Below, one piece after another: positions 1-6,192 of a stretch of DNA of 6,192 nucleotides. Source of the stretch: Thermoplasmata archaeon (GTDB lineage: Archaea > Thermoplasmatota > Thermoplasmata > Lutacidiplasmatales > UBA184); assembly GCA_022750355.1 (NCBI GenBank), contig JAKIVW010000097.1, forward strand, positions 1,048-7,239, in the 5' to 3' direction. Made by a program: the position numbers and the translations under genes. Under the pieces are notes generated by a model. It did not search any database. It had not been told where the DNA came from and was given only the letters and a program-made list of their open reading frames with translations. The first letter of the stretch is position 1, and each line of letters opens with the position of its first letter.

Positions 1-1554
1 AAGGCGCGCGGCATCCCCGTCACGATCCTCAAGATCGACCCGTATCTCAACGTCGATCCCGGGACGATGAGCCCCTACCAGCACGGGGAAGTGTTCGTCC
101 TGGACGACGGGACCGAGGCGGACCTCGACCTCGGGAATTACGAGCGGTTCCTCGGCCAGAGCGTCTCGGGTACGCACAACCTCACCACCGGTAAGATCTA
201 CCGAGCCGTCATCGAGAAGGAACGTCGAGGCGACTACCTCGGCAACACTGTCCAGATCATCCCGCACGTCACCGGTGAGATCAAGCGGATGATCCGCGAC
301 GTAGCGCAGGCCGCCGGGGCGGAAGTGATCCTGGTCGAGGTGGGCGGTACGGTCGGCGATATCGAGTCGATGCCGTTCCTCGAGGCACTCCGCGAGCTGT
401 CCTACGAGCTGGGCGAGGGGCACATGGCCTTCGTCCACACGACCCTGGTCCCCGTGGTCGGCCCGACCGGGGAGGCGAAGACCAAACCGACCCAGCACTC
501 TGTCCGGGAGCTCCGCGCCATCGGGATCCGACCCAACCTCATCGTCGCCCGGGCGTCGACCCCACTCGCCCCGGAGATCAAGGCCAAGATCTCACTCTTT
601 TGTGACGTCCCTCCCGAGGCCGTCATCTCCGTCCCGGACCAGCAGGTGATCTACGAGGTCCCGTTGGTCCTCGAGGCGCAGGGTGTAGGCCAGCTGCTCT
701 CCCGCATCCTCGGCCTGCCCGACCGCGTGCCCGACTACGCCGGCTGGAAGGAGTTTCTCGCGACCTACCGTCGCAACGAGGGGACGGTCGATATCGCGAT
801 CGTCGGGAAGTACACCGAGCTCCGGGATGCCTACCTTTCTCACTCCGAAGCGTTCCACCACGTCCAAGGTGAATTGGGGCGGGAGATCCGGCTGCACTGG
901 TACGACGCGGAGGACATCCCGACCAATCCCGGACTGCTCGCGCGGATCGAGCGCGCGGACGCCCTCCTCGTCCCCGGGGGGTTTGGAGCGCGCGGGGTCG
1001 AGGGAAAGGTCCAGGCGATCGAGCTCGCCCACCGACAGGGTATCCCATTCCTCGGCGTCTGCTACGGATTCCAGATCGCCGCGGTCGAACGGATCCGCAA
1101 TGGGTCCCACCTGCCGCGCGCCAACACATCGGAAGTCGACCCGACCACGCCCGACCCGGTGGTGTGCCTCCTCGAAGGTCAGGCCGGCGGTGGCGATCTC
1201 GGCGGCACCATGCGATTCGGTTCCCAGCGCGTCCTCCTGACCGCCGGTTAGCGCGTGGCGGAGATCTACGGACGCACGGAGATCTGGGAGCGCCACCGAC
1301 ACCGGTACGAGATCAACCCGGCCTACTTCGAACGCCTCGAGGCCGCGGGTCTTCGCATCACCGGCCGCTCGGTGGACGGGCGGGTCGAAGTACTCGAGTC
1401 TCCCGACCTTCCCTTCTTCCTCGGAGTACAGTACCACCCCGAGTTCCTCTCCCGTCCGGAAGCGCCCCACCCGCTCTACCTCGCGCTCGTCCGAGCGGCC
1501 ATCTCGCGCAAGGAGGTCCCGAATCCTGTCGGCCCCTCGACGGCTGTCGCGTGA
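1..1554 (+). CDS. pyrG: CTP synthase (glutamine-hydrolysing), 5'-partial, interrupted by an in-frame TAG
   Basis: CTP synthase aminates UTP to CTP in the cytoplasm, using ATP and ammonia from glutamine, in the last step of de novo CTP synthesis. The frame is open from base 1, where it matches about residue 31 of the E. coli enzyme, so roughly 30 residues with the N-terminal P-loop lie upstream. The synthetase domain shows LKIDPYLNVDPGTMSPYQHG, then VGGTVGDIES and KTKPTQHSVREL. The class I glutaminase domain follows, with the oxyanion loop PGGFG (973-987), nucleophile Cys in GVCYGFQ (codon 1060-1062), RHRHRYE (from 1291) and the His/Glu pair in QYHPEF (codons 1435-1437 and 1441-1443). One in-frame TAG at 1249-1251 divides the frame; homology resumes on the next codon without gap or shift. 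The natural stop is TGA 1552-1554. About 517 codons are visible, so the full length would be near 547, normal for the family. The last 29 bases overlap aspS. The family is certain; whether a full-length product is made is not. Confidence 0.95.
1249..1251 (+). other. In-frame amber codon inside pyrG
   Basis: The frame reads VLLTAG, TAG, then RVAEIYGRTEIWERHRHRYE. Against E. coli CTP synthase (from memory), the number of residues between GTMR(F/L)G and ERHRHRYE is identical, and the TAG sits on a serine. A single C-to-A change from TCG (Ser) would produce it. Termination here would remove the catalytic His and Glu of the glutaminase triad while leaving the synthetase domain and the nucleophile Cys. 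Possible explanations are a base-calling error, a recent nonsense mutation, or amber readthrough (suppressor tRNA or pyrrolysine). A GTG at 1255-1257 could restart translation to give a 99-residue fragment, but I see no good ribosome binding site for it. The sequence alone cannot choose among these. Confidence 0.9.
1511..1517 (+). promoter_or_regulatory. Ribosome binding site of aspS (AGGAGGT)
   Basis: AGGAGGT is a near-perfect Shine-Dalgarno match inside the last codons of pyrG. It lies 8 bases before the CTG at 1526-1528. It is the strongest such site in the window, and it decides the aspS start because no ATG, GTG or TTG occurs in that frame between here and position 1685. Confidence 0.8.
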
Positions 1555-2836
1555 ACTGGCCTCCCTCGACGGGGAGTCCGTTCGGGTCTCCGGCTTCCTC
1601 GAAGACTACCGCGCTCTCGGCGGGGTAGCGTTCGCCCTGGTCCGCGACCGTTCGGGCACGACCCAGGTCACGCTGAAGAAGGGGGTGGCGGACCCCGCCT
1701 GGTTCGCCCTCTTTGCCGAACTGCCCCGGGAGTCGGTGGTGGAAGTGGAGGGGACGGTCCGTCGGTCCGAGAAGTCGAATCGGGGTGTCGAGCTGTTTCC
1801 CAGCGCGGTCCGCGTCATCACCCGGTCCGAGGTTCCGCTCCCGCTCGGGGTCGTCGACAAGGTCGGCGCGGACCTCGATACGCGCCTCGACCATCGCGTG
1901 CTCGACCTTCGGAAACCCGCGGTCCGCGCGATCTTCGAGCTACGGGCGGTGGTGTTGGCCGGCTTCCGTCGGGCCTTTACCGACCGCGGGTTCCTCGAAG
2001 TGGAAACGCCCAAACTTCTCCGACAAGGAGCCGAGGGGGGCGCCACGCTGTTCCCGGTCCAGTACTTCGACCAGCGGGCGTTCCTCGCTCAAAGTCCCCA
2101 ACTGTACAAGCAGATGCTCATGGGGGCGGGGTTCGAGCGGGTCTTCGAGATCGCTCCCGCGTTCCGGGCCGAGCCTTCCGACACCGTACGCCACATCACG
2201 GAGTTCACGAGCCTGGATGCGGAGATGGCCTACATCGACGGGCCCGAGGACCTCCGCGCCACCCTCGAAGAGGTCATTCGAGAGACCCTCACCCGCACGA
2301 AAGCGGAGTTGACCGAGAAAGACCATCCCTTCGCCGGCGGGATCCCGGAACTCACCGCACCCTTCCCCCGTATCCCCTTTGAGACCGCGGAGGAGTGGTT
2401 GGGTCGGCCCGGGGCGGAGCAGGATTTCGGCACCGAGGACGAGAAGGTGATCGGAGTGCGGGCCGAGAAGGAGTACGGCTCGCCGTTCTACTTCTTGGTG
2501 GACTATCCGACCGCGGTCAAGCTCCACACGTTCTACGCGTGGAGGAACGACGCGAATCCTCGGAAGACCGGTTACTTCGACCTCGGATTCCACGGGATCG
2601 AGATCGCGAGCGGCGGCCCCCGAGAGCACCGCATCGACCGGCTCACCGAGAACATGACCGCCGGTGGGTTCGACCCGAAGGACTTCCCCGGCTACCTCGA
2701 AGCGTTCCGATTCGGTATGGCTCCCCACGGGGGTTGGGGGCTCGGCATCGACCGAATCGTGTGGATGCTCACAGGGCTCCCCAATATACGGGAGACGCGC
2801 CTGTTCCCCCGCGACCGCTACCGTCTGGACCCGTAG
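1526..2836 (+). CDS. aspS: Archaeal-type aspartyl-tRNA synthetase (AspRS), probable CTG start
   Basis: This class II synthetase charges tRNA-Asp with aspartate in the cytoplasm. Starting at CTG 1526 gives 436 residues, against 438 recalled for Thermococcus kodakarensis AspRS. The N-terminal anticodon-binding OB fold includes LDGESVRVSGFL and VRDRSGTTQVTLKK. The catalytic domain follows with motif 1 (GFLEVETPKL), the GGATLFPVQYF and AQSPQLYKQ segments, motif 2 (FRAE, Arg214, then RHITEFTSLDAEM), GIEIASGGPREHR and motif 3 (GLGIDR, Arg410), ending FPRDRYRLDP as the family does. The next candidate start, GTG 1685, would delete half of the OB fold. The start is supported by AGGAGGT 8 bases upstream and by the position of LDG (residues 14-16), which is the same as in T. 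kodakarensis. It overlaps pyrG by 29 bases and ends 15 bases before mcm, so translation of the two is probably coupled. The residues linked to Asp/Asn tRNA discrimination (Trp26 and Lys85 in T. kodakarensis) appear as Glu26 and Asn85, so specificity is unclear. The stop is TAG. Confidence 0.95.
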   Translation: MSAPRRLSRELASLDGESVRVSGFLEDYRALGGVAFALVRDRSGTTQVTLKKGVADPAWFALFAELPRESVVEVEGTVRRSEKSNRGVELFPSAVRVITRSEVPLPLGVVDKVGADLDTRLDHRVLDLRKPAVRAIFELRAVVLAGFRRAFTDRGFLEVETPKLLRQGAEGGATLFPVQYFDQRAFLAQSPQLYKQMLMGAGFERVFEIAPAFRAEPSDTVRHITEFTSLDAEMAYIDGPEDLRATLEEVIRETLTRTKAELTEKDHPFAGGIPELTAPFPRIPFETAEEWLGRPGAEQDFGTEDEKVIGVRAEKEYGSPFYFLVDYPTAVKLHTFYAWRNDANPRKTGYFDLGFHGIEIASGGPREHRIDRLTENMTAGGFDPKDFPGYLEAFRFGMAPHGGWGLGIDRIVWMLTGLPNIRETRLFPRDRYRLDP

Positions 2837-2837
2837 C

Positions 2838-2844
2838 GGAGAGG
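2838..2844 (+). promoter_or_regulatory. Ribosome binding site of mcm (GGAGAGG)
   Basis: GGAGAGG fills the short gap after the aspS stop and ends 7 bases before ATG 2852. It is a moderate purine-rich Shine-Dalgarno match. There is no room for a promoter here, so mcm is probably read from the upstream transcript unless a promoter lies inside aspS. Confidence 0.6.
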
Positions 2845-2851
2845 ATCAACG

Positions 2852-5800
2852 ATGGTCGCTGCACGGAGGACCCTCCCTTCGCCGCCCGAACTCCAGAGCC
2901 GCTGGGCGGCGGTGCTGGAGGAGGCGGGACTCCGCCCGGCCATCTTGGCGGTCTCCGACGGCTTCCCCGAGACCCGGTCGCTCGAAATGCCGTTCGCCAC
3001 CCTCGACGCCGTCGACACGGCGTTGGCGGACCTGCTCCTCGAACGACCGGAGGAGGTCCTCGAAGCCGGTCGGCGGGCGATGCGGGAACTGCTCCCGGTC
3101 TCCGGCCCGGAAGCCGAGGGCCTACGGCTCCGGCTGATCGGCCTTCCCCCCACGGCCCACCGGGCCATACGCGCGCTCCGTGAAACCGACCTGAACCGCT
3201 TCGTCGCGATCGACGGGATCGTCCGCCGGGTCACGGAGGTGCGGCCCCAGATCCGCGACGCGGTGTTCCAGTGCGTCGCCTGCCGAATCGAGTTCCACGA
3301 ACCCCAGGACGATGCATCGATGGTTTTCCGGGAACCGCTGGAGTGTCCGGATTCCCAGGGAGGCTGCGGTCGCCCTGCGGGACGGACCCGCTTCCGCCTC
3401 CTTCCCGAGAAGTCGACCTACGTGGATGCCCAACGGATCGAGATGCAGGAGAACCCGGAAAGCCTGCGCCGGGGCGCCCACCCGCAGGGGATCGCGGTTC
3501 TGCTGACCGAGGACCTCACCGGGCACGTCCTTCCGGGGAACCGAGTCGTACTGAATGGCGTGCTGAAGAGCTATCAACGGGGTTCCCCCGGCCGGGGAGG
3601 ATCGACCGTTCGGAATACGACCTTCGATCTGCTCGTCCTGGGCACCTCCGTCGAGTCCAAGGTAGTCGAGTACGACGAGATCGAGATCTCCCCCGACGAT
3701 GAGGCGCTCATCCTCAGTTTCCGGGGGGACCCGACCGTGGTCGACAAGATCGTCCTCTCCCTCGCGCCGACCATCCGAGGAATGGAACAGGAGAAGGAGG
3801 CGATCGCCCTCCAGATGTTCGGCGGGGTGGAAAAGCGCCACTCGGATGGGATCCGTGTCCGCGGAGATATCCATGCCCTCATCGTCGGCGACCCCGGGAC
3901 CGCGAAGAGCCAACTCCTGCGCTACGTTTCCGAGGTCGCTCCTCGGGCGATCTATACGAGCGGCAAAGGAGCCACCGCGGCCGGGCTCACCGCCGCGGCG
4001 GTGAAGGACGATTTTGCCGGAGGTCGATGGGTCCTCGAGGCGGGGATGCTGGTGCTCGCCGACGGCGGAATGGCCGTGATCGACGAATTGGACAAGATGA
4101 GCCCCGAAGACCGATCGGCGATGCACGAAGCACTCGAGCAGCAAAGCTACCGCGGATCCTTCGAACTCATGTTCCTCAACGGAGAGAAGCGACCGATCGG
4201 GGAGTTCGTGGATGGGTTGCTCCACCAATACGCCGACCGTGTCATTCCCGGAAAGGACTGCGAGATCCTCCCTCTGAAGGGCGAAAAATTCTCGCTGCTG
4301 ACCACCGATTTTCAAGGACTCCATGGGGTGACGGTCGATCGGGTCAGCCGCCACTCGGCGCCCTCCCGATTCGTCCGAGTTACGTTTGGGAACGGGCGGA
4401 CGCTGACCGTGACGCCCGAACATCCCATGTTCGTCTGGAGGGCGGGAGCGTGGACGCCCGTGCCGGCCGAGGGCGTGCACGTCGGTGATCTTGCGCCGGG
4501 CGTCTCAGAGTACCCCCGGACCCTGAACGAAGCCGTTCTTCGGGCTCCGGAACGACTCCTGGGAAGGAAGGAGATCGTATTCCCTGAAGGAGTGGATCGG
4601 CGGCTTTCGCTCTTGCTGGGTTACATCACCAGCGAGGGGCACATCCCGCATGAACCCGATGCGAAGCCGGCCGAGGTCAGCGTGGGCAACACGAATCCGG
4701 CCTTTGCCGCGGACGCTCAGGGGCTGTTTCGATCCATCTTCGGCATCGACCCGTATCTACAGCTGCAAATGCCAGAGCGACGCACCGGGGCTCGGCGGCC
4801 GCTCTACGCTGTCCGTGCGGTGAGCACCGACCTGCTCCGATATTTCCAAGACAATTTCCCCGAGCTGGCCCGGAAAGCCCCGGAGAAGCGTGTGCCCGGA
4901 CCGGTCTTTCACGCGTTGGAGGAATGCCGGGTCCAGTTTCTGCTCGGGGCTTTTCGCGGGGCTGGTTTCTACGATTCGGAGCGATTCGGGCTCTCGACCA
5001 GCTCCGAGGGGCTGGCCCGTGACTACGCCGATCTGTTGCTCTCCCTCGGAATCTACTCCTACATCGCCTCGGCGCCTTACAAGTACGGGAATGGGCGCAC
5101 CGGCACGGCATTCAAAGTGGTAGTCTCGGGGGCGAAAAGCCAGCGTAGATTTTTCGACTGCATTGCTCGCTACGATCCTCGGGCGGTGAGGATCCGGGAG
5201 TGTGTGGAACGCAGCGAGCGACGGCCCAATGACCTCGACCGATTCCCTTCGGAGATGGTGGCGCGACTCAAACGCCTCTGGGGGGAGTTGGAGTTGGACC
5301 GCGGAGAATTCAACGTGACGCTGGCCGGCGGGGGCGGTCTCCACCGGACTACGCTGCAAAGACACCTCCAAGCCGCCACGGCCCGATTGACGACGATGCC
5401 GGTCCCCGTTTCGGCGGGCCTCACCCCTCGAGCGTTGCGGCGAAGGTATCACGTGCCGGCCCGTGAAGTGGCTACGCGGGTGGACCGTTCGGTCGCCTGG
5501 GTGTACCTTCACGACCAAGAAAGTGGCTCTCCATCGGGGGAGAAGATCCGGAGGGTCACGGTCGATCTGGCCCAAGAGAAGGTTTCACGGGTGAAGGAAG
5601 AGGTCCGAGTCTTGACCGCATGGGTGAGATCCCCGCTTCGGTTCATCCCGATTCGGAAAGTCGAAGCCGTACCCAACCCCGGGGAGCAGTGGGTGTACGA
5701 TGTGACGGTCGAGCCCACGCATACGTTCGTGAGCGAGGGGCTGGTTCTTCACAACACGGTCTCCATCGCCAAGGCCGGGATCACCTCCACGCTGAACGCT

Positions 5801-6192
5801 CGGTGCCCGGTGCTGGCCGCGGCCAACCCGAAATGGGGACGATTCAGCCCCGACCGGACGATCGCCGAACAGATCGACCTCCCCCCGACATTGCTCTCGC
5901 GTTTCGACGTCATTTTTTCGATCCAGGACCACCCGAACCAGGAGAAGGACCGCCGACTCGCCCATGGGATCCTTGCGTCCCACCGCGAGGGGGAGGTCTC
6001 GGGACTCCCGGGAGGGAAGGCCGTCGCCGAGAGCGCCCCGTTCCCGACCGACCTCCTGAAGAAGTACATCGCCTACGCGCGACGTACGGTGCGCCCCGTC
6101 CTCACTCCGGCGGCGCTGGTCGAGCTCGAGGACTTTTACGTGCGGGTACGCCGGCAAGGCGAAGAGCCGAACTCGCCGGTTCCGATCACGGC
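2852..6192 (+). CDS. mcm: Replicative DNA helicase MCM, intein-containing precursor, 3'-partial
   Basis: MCM is the hexameric 3'-5' helicase that unwinds DNA at archaeal replication forks. The frame is open from ATG 2852 to the window edge with no stop or frameshift (1,113 whole codons). The N-terminal part has a helical domain (about residues 1-105), then an OB fold (FVAIDGIVRRVTEV) carrying four cysteines likely to bind zinc (C141, C144, C165, C172). The AAA+ core shows Walker A GDPGTAKS (346-353), Walker B with DE at 411-412, then the helix MHEALEQQ. A 537-residue intein (432-968) follows. The extein resumes with TVSIAKAGI, the presensor-1 hairpin with its conserved Lys974, sensor 1 in AAANPKWGRF (Asn992), and the arginine finger LLSRFD (Arg1017). 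The visible mature protein is 576 residues; typical archaeal MCM is near 700, so sensor 2 and the winged helix lie beyond the window. The last full codons read PVPIT, just where the family has ITARQLE. The call is firm. Confidence 0.97.
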   Translation, partial: MVAARRTLPSPPELQSRWAAVLEEAGLRPAILAVSDGFPETRSLEMPFATLDAVDTALADLLLERPEEVLEAGRRAMRELLPVSGPEAEGLRLRLIGLPPTAHRAIRALRETDLNRFVAIDGIVRRVTEVRPQIRDAVFQCVACRIEFHEPQDDASMVFREPLECPDSQGGCGRPAGRTRFRLLPEKSTYVDAQRIEMQENPESLRRGAHPQGIAVLLTEDLTGHVLPGNRVVLNGVLKSYQRGSPGRGGSTVRNTTFDLLVLGTSVESKVVEYDEIEISPDDEALILSFRGDPTVVDKIVLSLAPTIRGMEQEKEAIALQMFGGVEKRHSDGIRVRGDIHALIVGDPGTAKSQLLRYVSEVAPRAIYTSGKGATAAGLTAAAVKDDFAGGRWVLEAGMLVLADGGMAVIDELDKMSPEDRSAMHEALEQQSYRGSFELMFLNGEKRPIGEFVDGLLHQYADRVIPGKDCEILPLKGEKFSLLTTDFQGLHGVTVDRVSRHSAPSRFVRVTFGNGRTLTVTPEHPMFVWRAGAWTPVPAEGVHVGDLAPGVSEYPRTLNEAVLRAPERLLGRKEIVFPEGVDRRLSLLLGYITSEGHIPHEPDAKPAEVSVGNTNPAFAADAQGLFRSIFGIDPYLQLQMPERRTGARRPLYAVRAVSTDLLRYFQDNFPELARKAPEKRVPGPVFHALEECRVQFLLGAFRGAGFYDSERFGLSTSSEGLARDYADLLLSLGIYSYIASAPYKYGNGRTGTAFKVVVSGAKSQRRFFDCIARYDPRAVRIRECVERSERRPNDLDRFPSEMVARLKRLWGELELDRGEFNVTLAGGGGLHRTTLQRHLQAATARLTTMPVPVSAGLTPRALRRRYHVPAREVATRVDRSVAWVYLHDQESGSPSGEKIRRVTVDLAQEKVSRVKEEVRVLTAWVRSPLRFIPIRKVEAVPNPGEQWVYDVTVEPTHTFVSEGLVLHNTVSIAKAGITSTLNARCPVLAAANPKWGRFSPDRTIAEQIDLPPTLLSRFDVIFSIQDHPNQEKDRRLAHGILASHREGEVSGLPGGKAVAESAPFPTDLLKKYIAYARRTVRPVLTPAALVELEDFYVRVRRQGEEPNSPVPIT
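4613..4966 (+). other. LAGLIDADG endonuclease motifs of the intein, second motif degenerate
   Basis: Motif 1 reads LLGYITSEG (intein residues 157-165), keeping an acidic residue (Glu164) at the metal-binding position. Motif 2 reads LLGAFRGAG (266-274), about 109 residues later, a normal spacing. Its eighth position, where an Asp or Glu coordinates the catalytic metal, is Ala273 (GCT, 4961-4963). GAT (Asp) differs from this by one base. In this family the intein cuts the intein-less allele to spread itself; loss of one acid usually abolishes or strongly reduces cleavage. Confidence 0.85.
5435..5521 (+). other. Possible helix-turn-helix segment in the intein
   Basis: Intein residues 431-459 read LRRRYHVPAREVATRVDRSV followed by AWVYLHDQE. 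The pattern of a short helix (REVATRV), a turn and a second helix ending near a Glu resembles the XRE-like helix-turn-helix found after the endonuclease in some archaeal inteins. It could help recognise the target site. This is a pattern judgement only, without a profile match. Confidence 0.4.

Larger units (their letters stand above)
4145..5755 (+). mobile_element. Intein in MCM with LAGLIDADG homing endonuclease (537 aa)
   Basis: This protein-splicing element is translated in frame with MCM and should excise itself, joining EQQ to TVSIAKAGI. The borders are clear because the flanking MCM sequence is contiguous across it. Splicing residues are all present: Ser1 (codon 4145-4147) starting a block A with KRPIGEFVD, block B with T90-P-E-H93, block F YDVTVEPTHTFV with Asp519, block G ending LVLHN (His536, Asn537), and Thr as the +1 nucleophile (codon 5756-5758). 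Between blocks B and F lie an endonuclease domain of the dodecapeptide type and a possible helix-turn-helix. Inteins at conserved MCM (CDC21) ATPase sites are known in archaea; I cannot assign the allele name. Splicing looks intact, but the endonuclease may be dead. It has no stops or frameshifts, as expected for an insertion in an essential gene. Confidence 0.95.

Noticed and set aside
1259..1285. Direct repeat CGGAGATCT at 1259-1267 and 1277-1285 just after the amber codon, considered as a readthrough signal
   Set aside because: It encodes the conserved EIYGRTEIW segment and forms no evident stem-loop; best explained by coding constraint.
592..1470. 292-codon open frame on the minus strand
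   Set aside because: It is antisense to pyrG and shows no motif of its own; a GC-driven shadow.
1255..1554. A separate 99-residue glutaminase-tail gene starting at GTG 1255
   Set aside because: It is the exact in-frame continuation of pyrG with the missing catalytic His and Glu, and lacks its own Shine-Dalgarno site; kept as part of pyrG.
1685..1687. GTG as the start of aspS
   Set aside because: It would remove 53 conserved residues including the start of the OB fold, and has no convincing ribosome binding site compared with CTG 1526.
3122..4480. 452-codon open frame on the minus strand
   Set aside because: It lies antisense to mcm and crosses the extein-intein border. It has low-complexity, charge-rich wording with no recognisable motif; long antisense frames are expected in GC-rich coding DNA.
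4757..5575. 272-codon open frame on the minus strand
   Set aside because: It is antisense to the intein, whose + strand frame has clear splicing and endonuclease motifs.
1..6192. Genome-wide reassignment of TAG to pyrrolysine
   Set aside because: aspS ends at TAG exactly at the family's usual C terminus, so TAG works as a stop here; only context-dependent readthrough remains possible.

Overview
This is a GC-rich stretch of an archaeal chromosome. It holds three housekeeping genes packed head to tail on the + strand: CTP synthase (pyrG, 5' end outside the window), an archaeal-type aspartyl-tRNA synthetase (aspS), and the replicative helicase MCM (mcm, 3' end outside the window). MCM as the helicase, the AspRS type, the Shine-Dalgarno-like sites and the near absence of intergenic DNA all point to Archaea. 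The MCM and AspRS wording looks euryarchaeal, possibly a GC-rich Thermoplasmata-like lineage, but that placement is only an impression and not a phylogeny.

Layout: positions 1-1554 encode CTP synthase from about residue 31 (E. coli numbering) to its natural end, interrupted by one in-frame TAG at 1249-1251. aspS starts inside the end of pyrG, most likely at a CTG at 1526 behind a strong AGGAGGT site, and ends at a TAG at 2834-2836. mcm begins at ATG 2852 after a 15-base gap and stays open to base 6192. It carries a 537-codon intein (4145-5755) between its Walker B helix and its presensor-1 hairpin. No stretch longer than 15 bases lies between genes. I see no promoter, terminator, RNA gene, CRISPR array or transposon. 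All three genes are probably read from one transcript that starts upstream of the window.

The most notable points are: (1) the amber codon in pyrG, which falls exactly where E. coli CTP synthase has a serine, with clean homology and catalytic residues on both sides; (2) the apparent CTG start of aspS; (3) the MCM intein with all splicing residues present but a LAGLIDADG endonuclease whose second motif has lost its acidic residue; (4) the reading frame shared by aspS and mcm, separated only by TAG plus five codons. The window looks like a core-genome operon with one selfish protein element, not a new defence or biosynthetic system.
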